A DNA stretch of 6,306 nucleotides, from positions 1-6,306 of the forward strand of contig WJJB01000504.1 in NCBI GenBank assembly GCA_014729935.1. The letters run 5' to 3'. This DNA comes from Candidatus Bathyarchaeota archaeon. GTDB lineage: Archaea > Asgardarchaeota > Lokiarchaeia > Sigyniarchaeales > Sigyniarchaeaceae. The notes below the pieces were generated by a model. That model worked only from the letters and a program-made list of their open reading frames with translations. It searched no databases and was not told the DNA's origin. The position numbers and the translations under genes are program-made. Positions 1 to 6,306 of the stretch are shown piece after piece. Position 1 is the first letter of the stretch; each line of letters starts with the position of its first letter.

Positions 1-1
1 G

Positions 2-646
2 ATCATCACCACGTTCGCGGTGGTTGCAGGCGTGGAAGGTGCGAAGTTGATTATCGGCGTGATACTGGTTTTGGGAGTGGCTAACCTATTGGCAGATGGT
101 ATCTCGATGGGAATTGGCGATTATCTTAGCACGAAATCGGAGAGAGAATACCAGAAACGGGAGCGAGAAAGAGAGATGTGGGAGGTGGAAAACTATCCTG
201 AAGGTGAAAAATTGGAAATGGTGGAGCTCTACGAAGATAAAGGGATGAAAAAGGAGGATGCCGAGGCAATGGTGGACATCATGTCGAAGTACAAGGATAC
301 CTGGGTGGATATCATGATGGTGGAGGAGCTGGGTATCTTGGAGGATAATGATTCCCCCTTGAATAACGCGATTGCAACCTTTCTCTCGTTTTTGGCATTC
401 GGATCGATACCACTCGTCTCTTATATCCTCGCGTTGATGATCCCTGGTCTTTCGAGCAACAAGATCCTTTTATTCGTGCTTGCAATCATCCTGACTTGCA
501 TCACGCTATTCGTCTTGGGGGCATTGAAAACACAGTTTACCGGCAAGAAAGTGCTTATTGCCGGCTTGGAAATGCTGTTAGTTGGTGGTGGTGCTGCAGC
601 CGCAGCCTACTTTATTGGATTCTTGCTCAACTTCCTCGTTGCATGA
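2..646 (+). CDS. VIT1/CCC1-family iron/manganese transporter (5' end missing)
   Basis: Membrane transporter of the VIT1/CCC1 (DUF125) family, which moves Fe2+ or Mn2+ out of the cytoplasm. The reading frame is open from base 2, and the first residues (IITTFAVVAGVEGA) match the family's first helix, so the true start lies upstream and the GTG at 20 is internal. A second helix ends in NLLADGISMGIGDYLS (about 80-127), whose Met and Gly/Ser pattern is typical of the metal path. Next comes a charged, Glu/Lys-rich cytoplasmic metal-binding domain (about 131-355). It ends in MMVEE (314-328), the Met-Met-x-Glu-Glu cluster that binds metal in eukaryotic VIT1. Three hydrophobic helices follow (about 365-450, 467-535 and 555-640). 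Apart from the missing N-terminus it looks intact. Family assignment is firm; the preferred metal is not determinable. It converges on the GH9 gene and has no evident link to it. Confidence 0.9.
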   Translation: MITTFAVVAGVEGAKLIIGVILVLGVANLLADGISMGIGDYLSTKSEREYQKREREREMWEVENYPEGEKLEMVELYEDKGMKKEDAEAMVDIMSKYKDTWVDIMMVEELGILEDNDSPLNNAIATFLSFLAFGSIPLVSYILALMIPGLSSNKILLFVLAIILTCITLFVLGALKTQFTGKKVLIAGLEMLLVGGGAAAAAYFIGFLLNFLVA

Positions 647-663
647 AGGAAATTCATTCAATC

Positions 664-684
664 GTTCTTCCTTTTACATTATTT
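664..684 (+). terminator. T-rich tract in convergent spacer, candidate archaeal terminator
   Basis: The 51-bp spacer between the transporter stop (646) and the stop of the opposing GH9 gene (698) holds a pyrimidine-rich run (gttcttcctttt, then a second TTT near 681). Archaeal RNA polymerase often terminates at such T-tracts without a hairpin. No stem-loop is visible. The opposite strand has no comparable T-run, so this would serve the transporter gene only. Confidence 0.35.
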
Positions 685-697
685 GCCTGAAGTGATC

Positions 698-3600
698 TCA
701 CTCCAAGAAAAGGTACGAAGTGAGCATTTCCAAGAAGGCAGCATTATGTGGGATCCAGATCTCGTTGGAATGCGCCGAAACACCATCGCCAAACAGCGGA
801 TGGGCTGGCCAGTTATCAAGCCATGCCCTTTCGGGAATTGCCTGCCATGGTTCATCGCCCGAGAGCCCCCTGAGAGAGGACCAAAGTTCAGGCGGGTCAA
901 TGCTTCGAATGCCATTAAAGATGCCGCCCGGCACCCTGCCACCAGGATTCCACGCGTAGCCATACCGGTGGTGAATTTGATCGATGAAAGTTCCACCCAC
1001 GCCATCCATCTGGCAGATACCGAGTGGATTGACGCCAAAAAGGTAATCCAAGGTGTCTTGTACGAGATTTTCACGTGCGGTAGTGTTATCAAGCAAGCTC
1101 ATCATGACTTGGAGCCACATGAAGGTGCAATGATCTTCATTGATGAGGCCACCCGCTGCAGACGTTCCCCTGCCAAATAGGTATGGATCCCCATCACTAT
1201 CCAAGAAATGGAGCACGTGAAATGGCCCCGTGTAACGATCCACGAACACGGATGCCTGCCAGTCCTGCAACTTGGTAAGTATCTTCGCTGGTAGGCTCCG
1301 GTTGCACTCGATAATGTACCTGAGCACGTGTGCCAAGAATTGAGCGTTACTGCTACTATTGAAGTTGTCTACGACATGGGTGAAGAGCCAATCCGCCCAA
1401 TCATCGGCGATTGACCAGTTACCGGTGATCTTGGCTACTTCGGACTCGTAGAGGAGTCTCGTGCAGGCAGACCACTGGTGGGGCCATGTGCTGCCGTTTA
1501 ATTTAGTAGATTCACTTGCAGCAGCGATGGGGTGGTAGGTTGCATTAAGCAAATTGGCTACCTCCCGGAGGCGCGTGGCGTTCGGTGCCCATGAGGGTAG
1601 CGTGTAAAGGCCAACAACCCTATCAACGATCCTCGCAATCTTGAGCAGCGCACCAGCAAATCCATACCCGGTTTCCACGCCAGCCCATCCCCACGGGAGC
1701 GCGTAATCGTCGACGGGAGTGTTGGTAAACACCACCCGCTCGTCCATGGTGTGAATGATATTATCAGTATTTCGATGGGGTGGCCCCCAGTAGGACATGT
1801 GGGCGGACTTGTTATCCTTCCAGTTCCAATCTACCACGTTGTGGACAACCATGCCAACCGTGTCATTTCGAACACCTATCTCGTCCACGCACTTGATGAG
1901 ATATCGTGCACCCCATAGCATCTCGTCGATGATATCAGGTGCATCACTTCCGTATTGATCCTCCAAGTTAGCATAGGTTGAATTGCCCCGTAACCACGCG
2001 TCAGCCAAAGCTTGCGTGCTATGCCATTGAGTTGAAAACCAGCTGTTATATTTGTTATAATCTCCAGCATCGTGCCAACCACCGCTGAGGTTTTTATATA
2101 CCAAGTCTGTTCCATTGAAGATCATGGCATCATCCAAGTGGCACGCGTGATGTCCTGGGAATCCTGAGACAATCTCATGGACTTTATAACCACATCGCTG
2201 GTAATAATAGAAATCAACAGCCCTGTCCAACGTGATGTCGTAAACGTCATTGGCAATGGTAAACCCGTGGCTCTTGCAAGTTTTTCCCTCGAAAATGGTT
2301 TCCACGTAGTACCGCCCGGGTGACGTGATACCAGAAAAATTCCCTGCCATGTATGCGTGGGAGTACCTGGTCTCATTTTGCACCAATGAACCAGTATAGA
2401 TCGTGGTGCCGGTGTTTTCATCGATCACGTCGAATGGCATGATGGCAGGTACCTGCGCGCCAGTGGGTGCCTGGAAGATCACTTTCTTGGCACCATTGGG
2501 AAGGTATCCCACTTGGTTCACTAATACCATGGGAGGATCATCATCCCGCATGCTGAAACCGAGCACAGGCGGGAGTGCCATCACCATCGTGGCTGCAATT
2601 ACCAATCCAGCCTTTTGCTTGGTCCCGAGCCTAGGTGCGTGAAGCAACCAGGACCTGATGGATTGCCACGTTCCCCTTGAAGTCTTTCCCAATAGCATTT
2701 CATTGAAAAACCTGGCGCCGGTCACGATAGCCATTGCAACCGCGATGGTGAAGATGAAGCTAAACAGGTGTGCTGCGGGCCACCACCAGTAAATTGCAAG
2801 ATCGAATAACTTCCCCGTGGTGCCAGGCACGATGGACAGGGAACCAACAAGCTGCAGGATCAAGATTGGCATGAGGCTTCCTAGAAATAGCAAGATCTCG
2901 CCACTCCTTCCCCGCATGCCATCACCTCGTCGTGGTGGAGTTTTAAGCAGAAGCGTGGCAAGGAACATGAACAAGGAGACGGGATATGCAATGGTTGTCA
3001 CGATGACGTGGAACTGGTAGTTGAAATGGAATGCGCCCCGTGGATGCCATGAGCCGAGTAAAGAGGATATCATCCATGGTAAGATTCCTACCATTGCCGT
3101 GATGATGAGTGCCGTGTTCCTGGGACGGGCACGAGCGCGCTTGATATCTTGGTGCTTTCCTTCGGAATGCTTGGCCCCCCTGTTCTTCCGCCCTTTCATG
3201 GGCATGAGGAGAAGACCCACCACTGAGAGTAGCACGGGGATGGTGACGACCTGATACGGCGCTTGCACGGGATACCAGTCGGTGGAAATCATGGTTGGAT
3301 CCAACCTGAACACCGGTATCATGGCAGCCATGGTTACTACAATCCCGATGGCGATGGTCACGAAAGTGAAGAAAATTTTCTTGTTGTCACGGGTGCTAAT
3401 TTTCCACTGGGCAGGATCTCTCGCTGGTGCCCGCCACAACCACGCGACTGCAATAAAGATGGCAATGAACAGGTAGAACCAGATTTGGCCGAAAAATGCC
3501 ATGGGATCAAGCAAGGTTTGCATTGCTGACAATCCAAAGCGCCAGTTTTCTCCGGTGAAAAAGGCTGCAAAGGAAAACGACGCGTTCCGGTTATTGGCTT

Positions 3601-3703
3601 CAAGGGACCCGTACACGAAAACTGCAAGTGATAGGATGCTTGGTAAGGCTAGTAAGGAGCCACGTGGAACGGCACCTCGCTTTCCTTTCTTAACTTGTGG
3701 CAT
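698..3703 (-). CDS. Polytopic membrane protein with extracytoplasmic GH9 (cellulase-family) domain
   Basis: Likely a membrane-anchored endo-beta-glucanase or related beta-glycanase. Residues 1-385 hold about nine hydrophobic helices (near 16-34, 68-90, 110-131, 149-169, 198-217, 231-253, 269-291, 303-329, 365-384). The loops at 91-109, 170-196, 254-268 and 330-364 are strongly basic, which puts the N-terminus inside and the C-terminus outside. Residues 391-484 are a CelD_N Ig-like module, opening with VLVNQVGYLPNGAKKVIF. Residues about 488-998 are the GH9 domain: GGWHDAGDYNKY at 541-552 carries the catalytic-base aspartates D545/D548, YLFGVNPLG at 887-895 and HHR at 911-913 are family landmarks, and E981 in SNEIWIPHNAAF is the expected proton donor. 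The outside part has 14 N-glycosylation sequons and all eight cysteines. Usual Ig-GH9 enzymes lack such a membrane domain. The ATG has no Shine-Dalgarno site, so it may be leaderless. GH9 membership is very likely; the substrate is inferred. Confidence 0.92.
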   Translation of the reverse strand: MPQVKKGKRGAVPRGSLLALPSILSLAVFVYGSLEANNRNASFSFAAFFTGENWRFGLSAMQTLLDPMAFFGQIWFYLFIAIFIAVAWLWRAPARDPAQWKISTRDNKKIFFTFVTIAIGIVVTMAAMIPVFRLDPTMISTDWYPVQAPYQVVTIPVLLSVVGLLLMPMKGRKNRGAKHSEGKHQDIKRARARPRNTALIITAMVGILPWMISSLLGSWHPRGAFHFNYQFHVIVTTIAYPVSLFMFLATLLLKTPPRRGDGMRGRSGEILLFLGSLMPILILQLVGSLSIVPGTTGKLFDLAIYWWWPAAHLFSFIFTIAVAMAIVTGARFFNEMLLGKTSRGTWQSIRSWLLHAPRLGTKQKAGLVIAATMVMALPPVLGFSMRDDDPPMVLVNQVGYLPNGAKKVIFQAPTGAQVPAIMPFDVIDENTGTTIYTGSLVQNETRYSHAYMAGNFSGITSPGRYYVETIFEGKTCKSHGFTIANDVYDITLDRAVDFYYYQRCGYKVHEIVSGFPGHHACHLDDAMIFNGTDLVYKNLSGGWHDAGDYNKYNSWFSTQWHSTQALADAWLRGNSTYANLEDQYGSDAPDIIDEMLWGARYLIKCVDEIGVRNDTVGMVVHNVVDWNWKDNKSAHMSYWGPPHRNTDNIIHTMDERVVFTNTPVDDYALPWGWAGVETGYGFAGALLKIARIVDRVVGLYTLPSWAPNATRLREVANLLNATYHPIAAASESTKLNGSTWPHQWSACTRLLYESEVAKITGNWSIADDWADWLFTHVVDNFNSSSNAQFLAHVLRYIIECNRSLPAKILTKLQDWQASVFVDRYTGPFHVLHFLDSDGDPYLFGRGTSAAGGLINEDHCTFMWLQVMMSLLDNTTARENLVQDTLDYLFGVNPLGICQMDGVGGTFIDQIHHRYGYAWNPGGRVPGGIFNGIRSIDPPELWSSLRGLSGDEPWQAIPERAWLDNWPAHPLFGDGVSAHSNEIWIPHNAAFLEMLTSYLFLE

Positions 3704-3723
3704 GATGGTAAATCCCGGTCGTG

Positions 3724-3731
3724 TATAGGTG
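3724..3731 (-). promoter_or_regulatory. CACCTATA element, candidate promoter of the GH9 gene
   Basis: Read on the minus strand, GCAG is followed directly by CACCTATA and then CAC. The TATA core centres about 22 bp before the GH9 ATG. This is close to the usual box-to-start distance of a leaderless archaeal transcript, and the ATG has no Shine-Dalgarno site. A matching element faces the other gene at 3798-3805. Assignment rests on position and similarity only. Confidence 0.4.
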
Positions 3732-3797
3732 CTGCAACTACTTAATTCTACCGTCTACCATTCGTCGCGGATCATTGCACGTTACCACCAAGCAGAA

Positions 3798-3805
3798 CAC
3801 CTATA
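3798..3805 (+). promoter_or_regulatory. CACCTATA(TA) element, candidate promoter of the propeller gene
   Basis: GCAG, two A residues, then CACCTATATAC forms a TATA-box-like core (TATATA at 3802-3807). Initiation would be expected near 3830, leaving a leader of about 78 nt before the ATG at 3908. The element repeats, in divergent orientation, the one before the GH9 gene. A second, weaker AT-rich candidate (AGTTTTATC, 3848-3856) lies closer to the start and could be the real box instead. Confidence 0.4.
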
Positions 3806-3814
3806 TACCTCAAG

Positions 3815-3826
3815 AGCAAGCTTGCT
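3815..3826. promoter_or_regulatory. Perfect 12-bp palindrome, candidate operator
   Basis: AGCAAGCTTGCT reads the same on both strands with no mismatch. It lies 10 bp after the TATATA core at 3802-3807 and before the transcription start that this box would give. That is where archaeal dimeric repressors commonly bind. No second copy was noticed elsewhere in the window. The binding protein is unknown and chance occurrence cannot be excluded. Confidence 0.35.
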
Positions 3827-3898
3827 TCACGACCTGGCGACTATCCAAGTTTTATCTGATGATTTGCATTGATCGTCGCCAGGGGTTTCACCTGCAAC

Positions 3899-3904
3899 GT
3901 GATC
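3899..3904 (+). promoter_or_regulatory. Ribosome binding site GTGATC, fixes the start at 3908
   Basis: GTGATC is the 3' part of the full Shine-Dalgarno complement (GGAGGTGATC). Its first G lies exactly 9 nt before the A of the ATG at 3908. The same spacing occurs before the GH38 gene. This favours ATG 3908 over the upstream in-frame TTG at 3869. Confidence 0.55.
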
Positions 3905-3907
3905 GTG

Positions 3908-5203
3908 ATGGAAAACCGCAAATTTGCACGTGGTCATTTTCTTGAAGCAAGGATTCGAGCGGGGACGGTTCTGGTTCTCCTCGTGATGGCGATTATTACT
4001 ACCGTGACTTCGATCTTGTTTTTGCCGGACTTCCTTTCAAGATCCACCCGTGAATCACCCAGCATCACGGTGGAAAATGTATACAGTCCAGTGACATCCT
4101 TAGACCAATTGGATAACGGCACATCCTGGGCTCCAATGGAATCATATGCACTATCCCCAAGTCTTGAATCAGAATTGGCGGGAGATGACGTGCACGGGAA
4201 CCTGTACGCGCCTGATATTTTTGTTGAGAATGGTTTGTACATGATGTGGTATGGCGCCCAGGGTCGTGATGGTCACGATGCGATTCACCTTGCCACTTCC
4301 TTTGACGGGTTTCATTGGAAGAAATACGGGATGGTGATTGAGACGGGTCAAAACAACCACGTGAATGATCCCTCCGTGGTAAAGGTGAATGGCACGTATT
4401 ACATGTATTATACCGTGGCCCCAGTGGATGAAATAGATGAGATTTGGGTGGCAACATCACTGGACGGGTTCCATTGGGATATTCACGGCAAGGTGATTGG
4501 CCAGTCTATCACGGGTTGGGATTCGCTGAAGATAGGCAGGCCATCGGTGTTATTTATGGAAAACGAGTTCAAGCTCTGGTTTGATGGGATGGAGAAGGAC
4601 CCGGTGGATCCCACAAAGCCGAAGCAGGGCACAGGCAGGCATGTTGGCTATGCCACATCGGTTGACGGGTTTATTTGGGAGAAATGGCTTGGAAATCCCA
4701 TTTTCAATTATAGTGGCGCCATAGACGTTGAATACATCGATGGAAGGTATGTTGTTGTGGAGGAATCTGGCGGGGGTGTGTTATGGCGAGTTGGTAATAA
4801 TGAAACCAGTTTCGATACCCATCCAAGGTCGCTCTTTCCAAAGCAGGGAACCAGCTTTGATCAATTCGGGCATGTGACACCATTCATCCTGCTGGAGGGG
4901 GGTGCTTGGGTTGCAACATACACGGGTGCGGCCACGTGGAGCACTTGGAACCGGAACCGTATTTCAACATGGTATCCCATCTTGAATGTCACTGCCTCAA
5001 TGGATGGTTCTGCCATTACGCCGCGATGGGCCGCGTCTGCAACCCGCTTGAAATGGTCTCTTGAAAGGAATAATGCAAACTCTCAAGTCACCATAACATT
5101 CGTTCGTGGGATGACCTTGGTCGATCAGGTCTCGATGGATTTCCCCATGGGGGAGTCACGATGGATATTTCTCCCGGCTTCGGGGACTCTCGTGGCTTTG
5201 TAA
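3908..5203 (+). CDS. Membrane-anchored beta-propeller glycosidase-like protein (GH43/GH32/GH130-type fold)
   Basis: Encodes 431 residues. A short basic N-terminus (MENRKFARGHF...) is followed by one hydrophobic helix at about 18-40, giving a signal-anchor with the rest outside. The outer part shows repeated propeller blades. Three carry almost the same strand-turn signature, ATSFDGFHW (129-137), ATSLDGFHW (182-190) and ATSVDGFIW (249-257), preceded by APDIF (D103), NDPSV (D154) and GRPSV. A fourth blade has IDVEYIDGRYVVVEE (272-286), and a fifth contains GHVTPF (321-326). Aspartates at the starts of blades 1 and 2 fit the GH43/GH32 active-site layout, but the usual acidic residue opening blade 3 is replaced by Arg-Pro. 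The acid catalyst may be E275 or E285/E286, or the protein may bind rather than cleave glycan. There are five N-X-S/T sequons and no cysteine. It is divergent from the GH9 gene and shares a control region with it. Fold is fairly sure; family and substrate are not. Confidence 0.8.
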   Translation: MENRKFARGHFLEARIRAGTVLVLLVMAIITTVTSILFLPDFLSRSTRESPSITVENVYSPVTSLDQLDNGTSWAPMESYALSPSLESELAGDDVHGNLYAPDIFVENGLYMMWYGAQGRDGHDAIHLATSFDGFHWKKYGMVIETGQNNHVNDPSVVKVNGTYYMYYTVAPVDEIDEIWVATSLDGFHWDIHGKVIGQSITGWDSLKIGRPSVLFMENEFKLWFDGMEKDPVDPTKPKQGTGRHVGYATSVDGFIWEKWLGNPIFNYSGAIDVEYIDGRYVVVEESGGGVLWRVGNNETSFDTHPRSLFPKQGTSFDQFGHVTPFILLEGGAWVATYTGAATWSTWNRNRISTWYPILNVTASMDGSAITPRWAASATRLKWSLERNNANSQVTITFVRGMTLVDQVSMDFPMGESRWIFLPASGTLVAL

Positions 5204-5242
5204 CTATTCCCACGCATCCGAACATCCACACCCTCCACCCCA

Positions 5243-5264
5243 CCAAAAGTTTTTGGTTTTCTTT
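5243..5264 (+). terminator. Small hairpin plus T-tract after the propeller gene
   Basis: CCAAAAGTTTTTGG (5243-5256) can fold into a short, weak stem and is followed by TTTTCTTT. It lies 40 bp after the TAA at 5201-5203. The T-tract alone could end an archaeal transcript. If it works, the GH38 gene is transcribed separately. Confidence 0.4.
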
Positions 5265-5273
5265 GGCAAGAAA

Positions 5274-5282
5274 GGATAAATG
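5274..5282 (+). promoter_or_regulatory. TATA-like box GGATAAATG, weak candidate promoter of GH38 gene
   Basis: An AT-rich core (ATAAAT, 5276-5281) follows a purine-rich stretch (AAGAAAGG) that resembles an archaeal BRE. Initiation near 5304 would leave a leader of about 55 nt. The rest of the 155-bp spacer (5204-5358) shows no gene and no CACCTATA element like those in the divergent region. Low confidence. Confidence 0.25.
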
Positions 5283-5349
5283 CCATGGAATGCTTTCCCT
5301 GCAAGATATTGGTTCGTGGTTGATTTGATTACCGCGATTAACACGAAAA

Positions 5350-5354
5350 GTGAT
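5350..5354 (+). promoter_or_regulatory. Ribosome binding site GTGAT before the GH38 gene
   Basis: GTGAT begins 9 nt before the A of the ATG at 5359, the same register as the site before the propeller gene. The in-frame GTG (5350) and ATG (5353) overlap this site, so they are less likely starts. Confidence 0.5.
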
Positions 5355-5358
5355 GATA

Positions 5359-6306
5359 ATGAAAGGAAACGAGAAAATAATTATTGTTCCGCACACTCAC
5401 TGGGATAGAGAATGGTATTTGCCATTTCAAGAATTCCGGTTCAAGTTGGTCCACCTTATAGATGAATTACTTGATATTGAAGCAGATGGATATCGGTTCA
5501 TGCTTGATGGTCAAACGATCGTGCTCGAGGATTATCTCGAAATCAAGCCCGGCAACCAGGATCGGCTCGTCCGGAAGATCAAAAATGGTAGCATCAGGGT
5601 TGGGCCTTGGTACCTGCTCCCGGATGAATGGCTCGTGGGCCAGGAGAGCCTCATCAGGAACCTGGAATGTAGCCATCGATTGGCGACCGATCTAGGTATC
5701 CCCCTGATGAAAATTGGATATCTCCCCGATCAATTCGGTCACACGAGTGCGATTCCCCAGGTCCTCGGGGATCTGACCAAGTTCAAGGCGGCAGCAATTT
5801 GGCGCGGTGTCGGCCGCGAGATAACAACCGTGCCATTTACATGGAAATCCAGGGAGAGTGCCACATCTAGCATCTTGGGTATTTATCTTGCTGGCGGATA
5901 TGGAAATGCTGCAAGGCTACCAGATAAATTTGGTGATTTCAAGGAGCAGATCGATGAATTCGTGGAAGAGCTAGAGATCTTATCACCAGTTCCCGTGTAC
6001 CTTCTCATGAATGGCTCGGATCATCTATTCCCACAGGAGATCGTTCACGATCACGTGGAAAGCCTTGCTGGCGAAGGCATCGATATCCAGCTTGGCATAT
6101 TGGATGATTTCGTTAATGAGCTTTCTGATACCTTGGATAAGGAAAACGTGATCCTGCCTATACATGGCGGGGAGTTCAGATCTCCCGAGCGTGCCCCGCT
6201 GCTTCAAGACACATATTCTTCCCGAATGTGGATAAAACAGGAAAACCAGGAATGCGAGGATATTTTGGTGCACGGAGCTGAACCACTAAGCTCCCTCGCG
6301 TGGTAC
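5359..6306 (+). CDS. GH38 alpha-mannosidase-family enzyme (3' end missing)
   Basis: Glycoside hydrolase family 38 removes alpha-linked mannose by a retaining, metal-dependent mechanism. The first 316 codons are present with no stop; family members are often 800-1000 residues. The N-terminus opens almost at once with PHTHWDREW (11-19), in which H12 and D16 are the expected zinc ligands. LPDEWLVGQESLIRNL (87-102) is typical of the bacterial/archaeal branch that includes mannosylglycerate hydrolase. D124 in GYLPDQFGHTSAIPQ is the expected nucleophile, 108 residues after D16, close to the spacing in Golgi mannosidase II (D92/D204). W148-R149-G150, NGSDH (218-222) and SSRM (287-290) continue the family pattern. 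The last zinc-ligand His would lie beyond the window. No signal peptide or membrane helix is present, so it should be cytoplasmic. It follows the propeller gene by 155 bp on the same strand. Family is firm; the substrate (N-glycan, mannan or mannosylglycerate) is open. Confidence 0.93.
   Translation, partial: MKGNEKIIIVPHTHWDREWYLPFQEFRFKLVHLIDELLDIEADGYRFMLDGQTIVLEDYLEIKPGNQDRLVRKIKNGSIRVGPWYLLPDEWLVGQESLIRNLECSHRLATDLGIPLMKIGYLPDQFGHTSAIPQVLGDLTKFKAAAIWRGVGREITTVPFTWKSRESATSSILGIYLAGGYGNAARLPDKFGDFKEQIDEFVEELEILSPVPVYLLMNGSDHLFPQEIVHDHVESLAGEGIDIQLGILDDFVNELSDTLDKENVILPIHGGEFRSPERAPLLQDTYSSRMWIKQENQECEDILVHGAEPLSSLAWY

Noticed and set aside
20..646. Start of the transporter gene at the GTG at 20
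   Set aside because: The same frame is open to base 2 and the upstream residues match the family's first helix, so the GTG is internal.
683..1180. 165-codon plus-strand frame opposite the GH9 catalytic region
   Set aside because: It lies wholly antisense to conserved GH9 motifs, its product resembles no known protein, and it has no ribosome binding site.
3721..3945. 74-codon frame across the divergent spacer
   Set aside because: It begins inside the CACCTATA element, has a Shine-Dalgarno-free start, and runs into the propeller gene in another frame; the stretch is better explained as control region.
4292..4678. Three similar DNA segments in the propeller gene as a mobile or tandem DNA repeat
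   Set aside because: The similarity follows the protein blade signature with different codons, so it reflects propeller structure and not a recent DNA repeat.
3869..5203. Longer propeller protein starting at TTG 3869
   Set aside because: It adds 13 residues without family support. ATG 3908 has a well-placed GTGATC and gives a normal short basic N-terminus before the membrane helix.
5350..5361. Alternative GH38 starts at GTG 5350 or ATG 5353
   Set aside because: Both overlap the GTGAT ribosome binding site; ATG 5359 gives the same 9-nt register seen before the propeller gene. ATG 5353 cannot be fully excluded.
5088..5396. 102-codon minus-strand frame over the 5204-5358 spacer
   Set aside because: It overlaps the ends of two well-supported plus-strand genes and shows no recognisable motif or start signal.

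Overview
The window most likely comes from an archaeon. Two start codons are preceded by GTGAT(C), which can pair with the 16S rRNA 3' end, in the same register. The third start has no such site and looks leaderless. TATA-like boxes sit in the divergent spacer, and the two exported enzymes are rich in N-X-S/T sequons. Base composition is roughly balanced. I cannot place the lineage from sequence alone; an Asgard-type or Thermoplasmatota-type archaeon would fit, and this is inference.

Layout. (1) 2-646 (+): most of a VIT1/CCC1-family iron/manganese transporter, with its 5' end outside the window. (2) 647-697: short convergent spacer with a T-rich tract. (3) 698-3703 (-): a 1001-residue protein joining about nine membrane helices to a CelD_N-type Ig-like module and a complete glycoside hydrolase family 9 (GH9) catalytic domain. 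(4) 3704-3907: divergent control region with a CACCTATA element facing each gene and a perfect 12-bp palindrome. (5) 3908-5203 (+): a membrane-anchored beta-propeller protein resembling the GH43/GH32/GH130 superfamily. (6) 5204-5358: spacer with a weak hairpin/T-tract and a TATA-like box. (7) 5359-6306 (+): first 316 codons of a GH38 alpha-mannosidase-type enzyme, running off the window end.

Items 3, 5 and 7 look like a glycan-degradation locus. The GH9 and propeller domains are predicted to face outward on the membrane. The GH38 enzyme has no export signal and should act in the cytoplasm on imported or internally made mannosides. The most unusual element is the GH9 enzyme built onto a polytopic, nine-helix membrane domain and divergently paired with a second anchored glycosidase-like protein. 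The VIT1 gene appears functionally unrelated.
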